A DNA stretch of 64,000 bases from Hymenobacter siberiensis (lineage in GTDB: Bacteria; Bacteroidota; Bacteroidia; Cytophagales; Hymenobacteraceae): the NCBI RefSeq assembly GCF_018967865.2, contig NZ_JAHLZY020000001.1, positions 4,154,001 through 4,218,000 on the forward strand, written 5' to 3'. Below are positions 36,143-45,600 of the stretch, in pieces (position 1 is the first letter of the stretch; each line of letters opens with the position of its first letter). The position numbers and the translations under genes were made by a program. The notes beneath the pieces are model-generated. The model had not been told where the DNA came from. It ran no database searches and saw nothing but the letters and a program-made list of their open reading frames with translations.

Positions 36143-36283
36143 AAGTTTACAGATGATTGTATGATTCCATACAATTTGTTTTGTAGGAATTTGCCAAAAA
36201 TTCTCTATACATCAGCCTATTAGCTTTCGAAAACAACAAACTCTTTTATAATATTGGTTTAATAATTCGCTGTAAGTTTACAG
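36143..36283. repeat. AT-rich segment with direct repeats and an operator-like palindrome
   Basis: AAGTTTACAG occurs at 36143-36152 and 36274-36283; between them is the perfect palindrome TTGTATG/CATACAA (36157-36174). No ORF of note is present. The segment could be a binding-site cluster or an unrecognised RNA; nothing decides it. Confidence 0.5.
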
Positions 36284-36298
36284 CTGCCTGAAATAAAA

Positions 36299-36333
36299 GG
36301 CCCCGAATCTATGCAGAATCGGGGCTTCTTATT
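36299..36333 (+). terminator. Hairpin with T-rich tail in the AT-rich island
   Basis: GCCCCGAATCT and AGAATCGGGGC pair with one mismatch around a short loop and are followed by TTCTTATTTC on the plus strand. It would end a plus-strand transcript from 36120-36300. Confidence 0.6.
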
Positions 36334-36371
36334 TCTCTGAAACAAGTCGGGTTATTGCAGCCGAACCGGTT

Positions 36372-36424
36372 CCCCCTCTCCCAGAGGAGAGGGGCCGTAC
36401 CCGGCAGGGGTCAGGGGGTGAGGT
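36372..36424. repeat. R7-related repeat (copy 2, degenerate)
   Basis: CCCCTCTCC/GGAGAGGGG hairpin followed by AGGGGTCAGGGGGTGAGGT, sharing the right arm of the R7 palindrome at 32989-33051. It abuts the stop codon of the YdeP-like gene. Confidence 0.7.
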
Positions 36425-36429
36425 GCCGC

Positions 36430-38976
36430 CTACGCCATCATCTTCTCCCGCTCCTTAATCCGCACGTCGTTGTTCACGGCGGTGGGCACCACCGTTACCA
36501 CCACATATTTCGAAGTGGGCGTGTTGCTCACCTTGGCCACACTGCCGATGGGCACCAGCGGGTTGGCCTCGGGGAAGTAGGCCGACACGTTGCCTTTCGG
36601 GATGTCGTAGGGCACGGCCACGAACTTCTCGACACGCCTCTCCTCGCCATTGAAGTGGCTGGTGATGTCGATGAGGTCCTTCGCCTTGATGCCACGGGAA
36701 GCCATGTCGGCGGGATTCATGAACAGTACGCGGCGCTCGTTGTGGATGCCCCGGTACCGGTCGTTGTATTCGTAAATGGTGGTATTGAACTGGTCGTGCG
36801 AGCGCACCGTCATCATAATCAGCTGGTCGGGCTCCACTTCGTAGCGTTCCAGCGTGGTGGTACTGAAGTGGGCTTTGCCGTCCTCGGTGGTGAACTTGCG
36901 CTCACGCGGGCCGTTGGGCAGGTAGAAGCCGCCCGGCGAGCGCAGCTTCACGTTGAAGTTTTCGAAGCCGGGGATGACGCGCGCAATGTGGTCGCGGATG
37001 ACGTCGTAGTTCTCCGTCATGGCCACCCAGTCGATGCGGGTTTTGTCGCCCAGTGTGGCAATGGCCATGCCGCACACAATAGCTACTTCGCTGAGCTGGT
37101 CGCCGGCCAGGGGCACCAGAATGCCCTTGTTCTGGCTTACCACGCCCATCGAGTTTTCGCAGCTCGTCATTTGGTGGCCGCTCTTCTGCATGTCGATGTC
37201 GACGTGGGCGAAGGTGGGCAGCAGCAGACTGGTTTTGCCGGTGGTGAGGTGGCCGCGGTTGAGCTTGGTGGCCACAAACACGGTCAGGTTCTGGTTGCGC
37301 ATGCCTTCGGCAATTACCTCGGTGTCGGGGCCGGCGGCCAGCAGGTTGCCGCCAAAGCTGAAGTACACTTTGGTCTTTTTCAGGCGCATGGCTTTCAGCG
37401 CTTCCACCACATCGAGGCCATGCTCGACGGGCGGCGTAAAACCAAACTCCTTTTCCAGCGACTCCAGGAAGCCTTTGGGCATCTTCTCCCAAATGCCCAT
37501 GGTGCGGTCGCCCTGCACGTTGGAGTGGCCGCGCACCGGGCAGGTGCCCGCGCCGGGCTTGCCAATAGCGCCCTTCATGAGGTGCAGGTTCACGATTTCC
37601 TGGATGGTCTGCACACCCTGGCGCTGCTGCGTGACGCCCATAGCCCAGCAGGTAATGATTTTTTGCTTGCGGGCCAGCATGTTAGCCGCTTCCAGCAGCT
37701 GGGCGCGGCTGATGCCGCTGATTTCCTCAATCTCCTCCCAGCTCGTGTTGCGGATATTCTGCTCGAAAGAGTCGAAGCCTTCCGTATATTCGGCAATGAA
37801 CGGCCGGTCCACTACCAGGCCGGGGTTCAGGTCCTCCGCCTCAAACAAGTGCTTCATGATGCCGCGTAGCAGGGCCATATCGCCATCCACGCGCACTTGC
37901 AGGTACAAGTCGGTGATTTGCGTCCCATCGCCCAGCAACGCGCCCAGTGCGCGCAGCGGGTTCATGAAATCCTGCGGATTTTTGAAGTGGTTGAGGCCCG
38001 CCTCAATCAGCGGATTGATGCTGATAATTTTAGCCCCGTTGCGCTTGGCCGCCTGCAGGGCCGAAAGCATGCGTGGGTGGTTGGTACCAGGGTTCTGACC
38101 GATGATGAGGATGACCTCGGCATCGTGAATGTCGTTGAGCGTAACGGAGCCTTTGCCCAGGCCCAGCGTGGGGCTCAAGGCCGAGCCGCTGCTCTCGTGG
38201 CACATGTTGGAGCAGTCGGGCAGGTTGTTGGTACCAAACTGCCGGGCGAAGAGCTGGAACAGAAAAGCCGGCTCGTTCGGAATCTTACCCGACGTGTAGA
38301 ACACGGCCTCATCCGGTGAATCCAGCGCATTCAACTCCTTGGCAATGAGGTCGAACACATCGGGCCAGGCAATGGGCTTGTAGTGGTTGTCGCCGGGGTA
38401 CTTCACCATGGGGTGGGTGAGGCGGCCGGCGTTGTTCTGGTCGCGGTCGGTCATGCGCGAGAGTTCAGCCAGGCTGTGCTTAGCAAAAAACTCGGGGCCG
38501 GCGGCCTTGTCGTCGGCATCAGAAGCAGTGGCTTTGGCACCGTTCTCGCAGAACTCAGCCACCGAGCGGTGCTCATCCGGGTCGGGCCAGGCACAGCTCG
38601 AGCAGTCGAAGCCGTTCTTCTGGTTCAGGCCCAAGAGGGCTTTGGTGCCGCGTCCCACGCCCCCCTCGGTCCAGCTGAATTGCATGGACTTGACCACGGC
38701 CGTTACGCCGGCCGCAATTTTCTCCCGGCCTTCCAGCCGCAAGCCGGTGAGGGCTTCGGGCGGCTGCGCCAGAATGGGCTCATGGTACTTGGCCCCGGCC
38801 ACATCGGGCACCGGAATGGCTTCCTTGATGTGCATGTCTTCAGGCTTGCTTTTATAATGGTCGGGCGCGGGGGCTTCACCCTGGCCGGCCCGCTGGCCGC
38901 TTTGAGGAGCATTTTTGGCAAGTTGGGCGCCGAGGTCGCCTGCTTTACTCGGGTCAGTTTTGGGTGAATCTTCCAT
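36430..38976 (-). CDS. FdhF/YdeP-family molybdopterin oxidoreductase
   Basis: An 848-residue cytoplasmic molybdenum enzyme of the formate-dehydrogenase-alpha-like FdhF/YdeP family, which binds a bis-molybdopterin-guanine-dinucleotide cofactor. Visible family parts include NGFDCSSCAWPDPDEHRSVAEFCENG near residues 100-125, the domain with PDCSNMCHESSGSALSPTLGLGKGS, DAEVILIIGQNPGTNHPRML, AGTCPVRGHSNVQGDRT, and the C-terminal molydopterin-dinucleotide-binding domain with RSHDQFNTTIYEYNDRYRG. Only a partial CxxC cluster motif is seen at the N-terminus, as in YdeP. In E. coli YdeP is linked to acid resistance; the substrate here is unknown. The ATG at 38976 removes 34 unconvincing codons. A small protein gene and fdhD lie upstream in the same orientation. 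Confidence 0.94.
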   Translation of the reverse strand: MEDSPKTDPSKAGDLGAQLAKNAPQSGQRAGQGEAPAPDHYKSKPEDMHIKEAIPVPDVAGAKYHEPILAQPPEALTGLRLEGREKIAAGVTAVVKSMQFSWTEGGVGRGTKALLGLNQKNGFDCSSCAWPDPDEHRSVAEFCENGAKATASDADDKAAGPEFFAKHSLAELSRMTDRDQNNAGRLTHPMVKYPGDNHYKPIAWPDVFDLIAKELNALDSPDEAVFYTSGKIPNEPAFLFQLFARQFGTNNLPDCSNMCHESSGSALSPTLGLGKGSVTLNDIHDAEVILIIGQNPGTNHPRMLSALQAAKRNGAKIISINPLIEAGLNHFKNPQDFMNPLRALGALLGDGTQITDLYLQVRVDGDMALLRGIMKHLFEAEDLNPGLVVDRPFIAEYTEGFDSFEQNIRNTSWEEIEEISGISRAQLLEAANMLARKQKIITCWAMGVTQQRQGVQTIQEIVNLHLMKGAIGKPGAGTCPVRGHSNVQGDRTMGIWEKMPKGFLESLEKEFGFTPPVEHGLDVVEALKAMRLKKTKVYFSFGGNLLAAGPDTEVIAEGMRNQNLTVFVATKLNRGHLTTGKTSLLLPTFAHVDIDMQKSGHQMTSCENSMGVVSQNKGILVPLAGDQLSEVAIVCGMAIATLGDKTRIDWVAMTENYDVIRDHIARVIPGFENFNVKLRSPGGFYLPNGPRERKFTTEDGKAHFSTTTLERYEVEPDQLIMMTVRSHDQFNTTIYEYNDRYRGIHNERRVLFMNPADMASRGIKAKDLIDITSHFNGEERRVEKFVAVPYDIPKGNVSAYFPEANPLVPIGSVAKVSNTPTSKYVVVTVVPTAVNNDVRIKEREKMMA

Positions 38977-39099
38977 GGTGGGAATGTTGATTTTTAAGTA
39001 GTTAAATTGAGCTAAGGAAGTATTGGATTTCAAACAGTAATGAGTTGATATTAGTACCAAAACTCGTTCAGCCTTCAAAACCCGATACTCAAAACGTCT

Positions 39100-39447
39100 T
39101 TAATGTCGGCAGTCCAAGTCTTTTTCAACCAAAATGCGGAGGCGCTGGTTTTCAGCCAGCGGCAGGTTGTGCGAAAAACCGTTCTGGTCGGTTTCAACCC
39201 AGGTTTTAGCCTGCGTGAAGGGGACAAGGATGGTGAGGGCACCCGGCTCGTAATGTACCTGCACCGGCTCCTCGTCGGGCAGAGTTTGGGGCAGTTCAGA
39301 GCCGCGCTCCAGCGCGTACGTGAGGCGTTGTGTGGGGCTCAGGCCGAAATGCACAGCGCCCTCCACCCGGCCATTTTGGGCAAATTCCTCAAGCTCGGCG
39401 GCCGAGAGGCGCAAGCGCAGGGTGTCATCTTCAATGCGAAGTTTCAT
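39100..39447 (-). CDS. Small conserved protein between YdeP-like gene and fdhD
   Basis: A 115-residue acidic, probably cytoplasmic protein (MKLRIEDDTLRLRLSAAELEEFAQ..., GAVHFG, LTYALERG). It has no signal peptide, membrane segment or cysteine pair apart from one Cys near the end. It lies between the YdeP-like gene (123 bp away) and fdhD (115 bp away) on the same strand. Context suggests a role in maturation or regulation of the molybdoenzyme, but this is inference; no family was recognised with confidence. Confidence 0.75.
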   Translation of the reverse strand: MKLRIEDDTLRLRLSAAELEEFAQNGRVEGAVHFGLSPTQRLTYALERGSELPQTLPDEEPVQVHYEPGALTILVPFTQAKTWVETDQNGFSHNLPLAENQRLRILVEKDLDCRH

Positions 39448-39562
39448 AAAATGCAGCGTTTCGGAGTAGAAAGTTAAACGTCAGGGAGGGGGAAGCCGTT
39501 GCCTAACTATAGCTATTGAGCAACTTAATTCTGCCGGGGTTCGCCCACAACGGGTTAAGCCT

Positions 39563-40432
39563 TTACGCCCCCAGCCGCCAGCCATGGCTGTATACGTTGA
39601 AACGCTCGTTGCGCACGAAGCCCAACACCGTCATCCCGAAGCTCTCGGCCGCCTGAATGGCCAGGCTGCTTGGCGCGCCCACGGCCGCTAAAATTCCAAT
39701 GCCGGCCGCCGCCGCCTTCTGCACCAGCTCGAAGCTGACGCGGCCACTCACCAGCAAAACGTGCTGGTGCAGCGGCAGCCAGCCGGCCAGCAGCGCCGCG
39801 CCAATTACCTTGTCCAAGGCGTTGTGGCGGCCCACGTCTTCGCGCAACAGCAGCAGCTCACCCTCGGGGGAAAAAAGTGCCGAAGCGTGCTGCCCGCCGG
39901 TTTGCTCGAAGCCGGCCTGGGCAGCGCGCAGCTTCTCGGGCAACTGGTGCACCACGGCATAGCGCAGGTGAGGGCCGGTGGCGGGTAATATGGGGCAGGA
40001 GGCCGTCCGCACCGCATCAATGCTGGTTTTGCCGCACACCCCGCAGCTGGAACTGGTGTAGAAATGGCGTTCCATGGCCGCAAAATTGACGTTGACATGC
40101 GCGGCGAGCTCGGCGCGCACCACATTGCCGACCTCTTCGGCTTTCTTGACATCGGGGCAGGGAATAATGCCCAGCAGGTCGGCCTTTTCGTGAATAATGC
40201 CTTCGGTGAGCAGGAAGCCGGCGGCCAGCTCCTCATCGTGGCCGGGCGTGCGCATTGTCACCGACAGCGTACGGTGCTCGCGCTGGCCGTTGGTTTCATA
40301 GCCCACCCGGATTTCGAGCGGTTCCTCGGCGGCCAGCTGGTCGGAGGCGGGCACGGGCGGGCCAGTGCCACTCACTTTCTGAATGGTGGCAAATTCGTAG
40401 CTGGCGGCGGGGAGCAGGATGGCAGGTTCCAT
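39563..40432 (-). CDS. fdhD: Formate dehydrogenase accessory sulfurtransferase FdhD
   Basis: Transfers sulfur from a cysteine desulfurase to the molybdenum centre of formate-dehydrogenase-type enzymes, which those enzymes need for activity. A 289-residue protein with the family landmarks PLEIRVGYE, MRTPGHDEELAAGFLLTEGII, the two sulfur-carrying cysteines Cys130 and Cys133 in SSSCGVCGKTS, and RHNALDKVIGAALLAG plus SGRVSFELVQKAAAAGIG. The ATG at 40432 trims 17 codons of open frame. It heads a three-gene group with the small protein and the YdeP-like molybdoenzyme, its probable client. Confidence 0.96.
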   Translation of the reverse strand: MEPAILLPAASYEFATIQKVSGTGPPVPASDQLAAEEPLEIRVGYETNGQREHRTLSVTMRTPGHDEELAAGFLLTEGIIHEKADLLGIIPCPDVKKAEEVGNVVRAELAAHVNVNFAAMERHFYTSSSCGVCGKTSIDAVRTASCPILPATGPHLRYAVVHQLPEKLRAAQAGFEQTGGQHASALFSPEGELLLLREDVGRHNALDKVIGAALLAGWLPLHQHVLLVSGRVSFELVQKAAAAGIGILAAVGAPSSLAIQAAESFGMTVLGFVRNERFNVYSHGWRLGA

Positions 40433-40723
40433 ATAAATAAACAGAGCAGGCAAAGAAACGGGCCCCCAGCCTTTTTGTGCCACAACTATAGCTAACTATA
40501 GTAACCAGGGCTGACAAGGGCTGTTTTTGGGGGCGAATGCTGCAGATGTTTAATTTAAACCATACATTGCATCAGGTAGTTCTGGCCGGACTGCTTTGGC
40601 GGCGCTTCATAGGCTTATCAACTTATTTTCAGGGCTTACATCACTCGCCTGGCCTAGTTTCCCTTCCGCAATCGATTCCGCCCCTTAATTCTTCATCATC
40701 ACCTCCTTAACGTACTGGTTCCG

Positions 40724-41341
40724 ATGAAAGTGCTTTCGTTATCGTCCCGGACTTCGACTGCATTGGCGGCTTGTGATGATGCCACCCTGCTCCGCGCCCT
40801 GACCCAGGACGATGAGCCGGCCTTCGCCGAAATTTACCAGCGGTACTGGGACGACCTGCACACCCACGCCTGCCGCAAGCTGAGCTGCGCCCAGGAAGCC
40901 GAGGAAGTGGTGCAGGACCTGTTCGTGGCCCTCTGGAACAAGCGCCACACTGCGCCTGGCATCCAGCAGCTCAACGCCTACCTCTTCACTGCCCTCAAGT
41001 ACCGCATCATCGACTGCATCCGGGCGCAGGCCGTGCGCCAGGCCCACGCCAGCGCCCCGCAGCCCGCCCACGCCGCCACCGACCACGGCACCGAAGAAAC
41101 CGTAGCCGTGGCCGACCTGGCTACCGCCCTGGCCGCCAGCCTACGCCGCCTGCCCGACCACGCCCGCGCCGTGTTTCAGCTCAGCCGCCTGGAATACCGC
41201 ACCGTACCCGAAATCGCGGCCCAGCTGCAAGTATCGCCCAAAACGGTGGAATACCATCTGGCCCGCTCGCTGCGCCTGCTGCGCGGCTGCCTGCGGGAGT
41301 TTGTGGCCAGCGTGCTGCTGGTAGCTATGCTGAGTTCCTAG
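40724..41341 (+). CDS. ECF-type RNA polymerase sigma factor
   Basis: A 205-residue ECF sigma factor. Region 2 is seen in EPAFAEIYQRYWDDLHTHACRKL...AEEVVQDLFVALWNKR (-10 recognition and core binding) and region 4 in LRRLPDHARAVFQLSRLEY followed by the helix-turn-helix VPEIAAQLQVSPKTVEYHLARSLRLLRG. The C-terminal tail is short and hydrophobic. It is the first gene of the sigma/FecR/TonB-receptor set (41-45.7 kb), which usually control each other through substrate-triggered signalling from the outer membrane. A FecR gene follows 243 bp later with an R1 palindrome between. Start ATG 40724. Confidence 0.94.
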   Translation: MKVLSLSSRTSTALAACDDATLLRALTQDDEPAFAEIYQRYWDDLHTHACRKLSCAQEAEEVVQDLFVALWNKRHTAPGIQQLNAYLFTALKYRIIDCIRAQAVRQAHASAPQPAHAATDHGTEETVAVADLATALAASLRRLPDHARAVFQLSRLEYRTVPEIAAQLQVSPKTVEYHLARSLRLLRGCLREFVASVLLVAMLSS

Positions 41342-41357
41342 CGGCTGGGGGAGTAAA

Positions 41358-41464
41358 ACGTCATGCTGAGCGTAGCCGAGGCATCTCGCTTGTGGTAGTC
41401 ATTCAATCGCGAGAAGAGAATTAGTGGTGGCATGCGAGATGCCTCGGCTACGCTCGGCATGACG
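41358..41464. repeat. R1 palindrome (copy 5)
   Basis: Arms ACGTCATGCTGAGCGTAGCC and GGCTACGCTCGGCATGACG, extended by GAGGCATCTCG/CGAGATGCCTC, 16 bp after the sigma factor stop codon and between it and the fecR gene. Confidence 0.92.
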
Positions 41465-41584
41465 GGCTGCATGTCAACTTCACCCCCAATAGTACCCCTT
41501 TCCAAAAAAATTTCACACCCCCACTAGGGTACCGCCCCCTGTGGCACGACTTGTAAGCAGACCGGCATTTCCGGCCTGCCGCGC

Positions 41585-42610
41585 ATGAAGCCCTCCTACC
41601 TTGCCGACTTACTGAAGCGCTACCTTCAGGATAACACCACGGAGGGCGAAACCTGGACGGTAGACCAGTGGTATGAGGCGCGTGATATGCCCCGTCCGAA
41701 GGCCCTGACGCCCGCCGAGCAGGCCGCCGCAAAGGCCCGCGCCTGGCAGCGCATTCAGGCCCGCACGCGGCCCCGGCCGGTGGTATGGCAGCGGCCAGCA
41801 GTGCGCTGGGCAGCCGCCGCCATGCTGGGCGCGGGCCTTGGGCTAAGCTGGCTGAACACGGCGCCCCAGACCGGAAGCGGGCTGGCTATCCCCCCAACGT
41901 TCGTGCCAGCCGGACAGCTGACTACAACTACCGAGCCCAGTGGCTGGCAGGTGAGCACCAACTCCACCCGCCGCGCCCTACCGCTGGCCCTGGCCGATGG
42001 TAGCACCGTGACGCTGCGGCCCGGCAGTCGCCTGCGCTACCCAGCGCAGTTTGCAGCCAGCCGCGAGCGGGTGGTAGAGCTGCGCGGGGAGGCTTTTTTT
42101 GACGTGTTTCACGAGTCCAAACGGCACTTCCGGGTACTTACGCCGCAGCTCGAAACCACGGTACTGGGCACCAGTTTCTGGGTGCGGGCGGTGCCGGGAC
42201 AGGCCGAAGCCACGGTGGAGGTGCGCAGTGGCGCAGTGAGCGTGCAGCCGCGTCTGGCTTCGCCCGCGAGCCCCAAAGCAGTGGTGGTGCGCCCCAATCA
42301 GCAGGTGGTGTACTCCCTGGCCAAGCCGGCGCTGCAACCAGTGCTGGTAGCCGAGCCAGTGCTGCTGCGCCCCCAGCCGCTGCACTTCGACGAGCGGCCG
42401 GTGGCGGAGGTGCTGGCCTCACTGCAGGCCGGCTACGGCGTGCCCATTCGCTACGACGGGGCGGCGCTGGCGGGCTGCACAGTGAGCCTGTCCTTCGGCG
42501 CCGAAGACCTGTTTGGCAAGCTTGACTTACTCTGCAAAACCTTGGGCACCAGCTATGACCGCACCAATGAGGCCATTATTTTCCGCAGTCTAGGCTGCCA
42601 AAGCGAATAG
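41585..42610 (+). CDS. FecR-family anti-sigma/signal transducer
   Basis: A 341-residue inner-membrane protein that controls the ECF sigma factor and hears from the TonB receptor in the periplasm. A cytoplasmic head (about residues 1-75) is followed by one helix (AVRWAAAAMLGAGLGLSWL, about 76-95). The FecR domain lies at about 130-230 (LADGSTVTLRPGSRLRYP, RVVELRGEAFFDVFHESKRHFRV, VLGTSFWVRA). The C-terminal about 65 residues match the STN-like DUF4974 (LHFDERPVAEVLASLQAGYGVPIRYD). Its start lies 120 bp after the R1 palindrome; the TonB receptor follows 61 bp later on the same strand. Confidence 0.94.
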   Translation: MKPSYLADLLKRYLQDNTTEGETWTVDQWYEARDMPRPKALTPAEQAAAKARAWQRIQARTRPRPVVWQRPAVRWAAAAMLGAGLGLSWLNTAPQTGSGLAIPPTFVPAGQLTTTTEPSGWQVSTNSTRRALPLALADGSTVTLRPGSRLRYPAQFAASRERVVELRGEAFFDVFHESKRHFRVLTPQLETTVLGTSFWVRAVPGQAEATVEVRSGAVSVQPRLASPASPKAVVVRPNQQVVYSLAKPALQPVLVAEPVLLRPQPLHFDERPVAEVLASLQAGYGVPIRYDGAALAGCTVSLSFGAEDLFGKLDLLCKTLGTSYDRTNEAIIFRSLGCQSE

Positions 42611-42671
42611 ATTTTCCGGCGCCCTGGGGCTGCCTTGCTTCTTTAAAATTCCCACCATTCAATTCATTGTT

Positions 42672-45600
42672 ATGTTGCACGCTTTCCCTTTTTGCCGCGC
42701 TGCTGCCCGGCTGACCTTTGTAGCCGTGCTGGCAGCCGGGCTGCCGGGGCTGGCCGGGGCCGCTGTTCGGCCCACCACCCGGCTCACTGCCGAAGACGTG
42801 CTCACGCGCCACGTCACACTTCAGGCTCAGGCACAAACTGTTAAGGCTGTACTAGCCACTATAGAAAGCCAGGTGCACATCCACTTTCTCTACAGCCAGC
42901 AGCTCATCGGAGCCGAGCGCCGAGTGAGCGTGGCAGCCGTGGACGAGCCCCTGAGCGGCGTGCTGCAACACCTGCTGGCCCCGCTGCGCATTGGCTACGA
43001 GGTGGTGAGCAGCGGCATTGTGCTGGCGCCTACTGCGGCAGTAGCGCCCATTCCGGTAACGGGCCGGGTGGTAGATGAGCAGGGCGCGGGCATGCCCGGC
43101 GTGACGGTGCTGGAACAAAACACCACCAACGGCACCGGCACCGATGGCGACGGCCGCTTCAGCCTGAAAGTACAGCCCGGCGCTACGCTGGTTATTTCGG
43201 CGGTGGGCTACAAAACCCAGCTGCTGACGGTGGGCGAGCGCACCAGTTTCGACGTGCGGATGGTGCCCAGCGCCACCGACCTCGGCGACGTGACGGTGGT
43301 AGGCTCGCGCGGCCTGCCCCGCACCGATGTGGAGCGCCCCATGCCCGTGGACGTGCTGAACGCCAAGGAATTGCAGCTCACTGGCCAGACCGACCTGGCC
43401 CAGCAGGTGCAGTTCAACTCTCCCTCGTTCAACTCGGCCAAAACCGGCGTGAACGGCGTGGCCAACTACGCCGACCCGGCCAGCCTGCGCGGCCTCTCGC
43501 CCGACCAGGTGCTGGTGCTGGTAGATGGCAAGCGCCGCCACCAGTTTTCGGCCCTGAACCTGAACGTGACGGTGGGCGCCGGCACGGTGGTAACGGATTT
43601 GAATGCCATTCCAACGCTGGCCATTGAGCGGATTGAGGTGCTGCGCGATGGCGCGGCGGCCCAGTATGGCTCCGATGCCATTGCCGGCGTTATCAACCTG
43701 GGCCTGAACAAGAGCACGGGCGTAGCCACGGCCAAGGTGCAGTACGGCGTCACGCAGCAGGGCGATGGGGCGCAGTACCTGGCCGGCGCCAACTACGGCG
43801 TGAAGCTGGGCAAAACCAACCCCGGCTACCTCAACATGACCCTGCAGTACCAGCACCAGAGCCAGACCAACCGCTCCGATGACTACCGGGGTGGTATCTA
43901 CTCCGCGTTTCCGGCCCTGAACTCGGCCAACCCAACGCCTTCGGCCACTCAGATTGCCAACGAAAACCGCCTACGGACCGAGCGCGGCAACGTGTACCCG
44001 CAAGTAGGCCAGCCATTTAATGTGGGTGTATACGGCAGCAACCAGGCCGACATCTACCAGGGTTTTTATAACCTGGGCATCCCGCTGGGCGACTCGAAGT
44101 GGTCGGTGTATAGCTTTGGCGGGTATTCGCGCAAGGACATTCTGGCCTACGGCTTCTTCCGCAACGCCATCACCACCGGCTCGAACTACAGCCCCCTGCA
44201 CCCCGATGGCTACCTGCCCGAGCTGCCCGGCCGCTCCGACGACTACTCGGCCGTAGTGGGCCTGAACCGCAAGCTGGCCGGCGGCTGGAACCTCGATTTC
44301 AGCACGGGCTATGGCTACAACTACCTCGACCTCTTCGCCAACAAAACGGCCAATGCCTCGATGGGCACAGCCTCGCCCACCGATTTTTACGTGGGCCGCA
44401 GCGCCTTCGGGCAGAGCACCAGCGAAGTGAACGTGAGCCGCAACTACACGGGCTTGTTTGGCACGAAGTCGTTCAACGTGGCCTTCGGCAGCCAGTTCCG
44501 AGCCGACCAGTTTAAGCTGCAGCGCGGCAGCGCCGAGTCGTACTTCGCCGGGCCGCTGGCGGCCAGCTCGGGCAAGTCGCCAGGCTCGAATGGCCGCCCC
44601 GGCATTGCCCCCGACGACGAAACCAACGCCACGCGCACCAACGTGGGCGTGTACGTCGACCTCGAAAGCGACATCACCACGCGCCTGCTGCTCACCACCG
44701 CCCTGCGCTACGAGAACTACTCCGATTTCGGCAGCAACGTATCGGGCAAGTTTGCCGGTCGCTTCAAGGTTACGGAGGGCATCTCGCTGCGCGGCTCCCT
44801 GAACCGGGGCTTCCGGGCGCCGTCGCTGCAACAGACGTTTAACAGCGTGACGACCTCGACAGTGCAGAGCGGCGCCATTGTGCAAACCAAGCAGCTGCGC
44901 AACGACGACCCACGCCTGCAGCCGCTGGGCGTAGCGGCTCCCAAGGCCGAAACCTCCTGGAACTACAGCGCCGGCGTGGCCGCTCAGCTGGGCCCCAACC
45001 TGCTCTTCACCGTGGATGCGTACCAGATTGATATCAAGGACCGCATCATCGACAGCGAGCGCCTGATTAAGAGCAGCATCAAGGCTCTGCAAACCCCGGC
45101 TTTCGACGGCATCAGCGAAATTCGCTTCTTCACCAATGCCATCGACACCCGCACCCGCGGCGTCGACCTGGTGACGACCTACAAAACCGAGTTCAGCGAG
45201 CGCAGCCGCTTCACCACCAGCCTGGCGCTCACCTTCAACCAGACCAACATCGTTCGCACCAGCGACACGCCCGCCCAACTGCAAGCCGGCACCACCAACC
45301 GCATTCTGCTGATTGACACGGTAAGCATCGGGCTGATTGAGCGGGCCCAGCCCCGCCAGAAGATTCTGCTCTCGGCCACGTACACTTACGGCAAATTCAG
45401 CATCACGCCCCGCGCCTCCTACTTCGGCGCCGTGACGGCCTACGAGAAGCCCGCCAACCGTACCGTGAACGGCGCGGTGGTATACGTGCCCCACATCAGC
45501 CAGGAGTTTAAGGGCAAGACGCTGATTGACCTGGCGCTGGTTTATAACCCGGCCAAGGCTGTATCACTTACTCTGGGCGGCAACAACCTGTTCAACGTGT

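Noticed and set aside
36355..37869. 504-codon plus-strand frame opposite the molybdoenzyme
   Set aside because: Antisense shadow; the minus strand encodes a canonical FdhF/YdeP protein.
43971..45494. 507-codon minus-strand frame opposite the TonB receptor
   Set aside because: Antisense shadow of a well-supported receptor.
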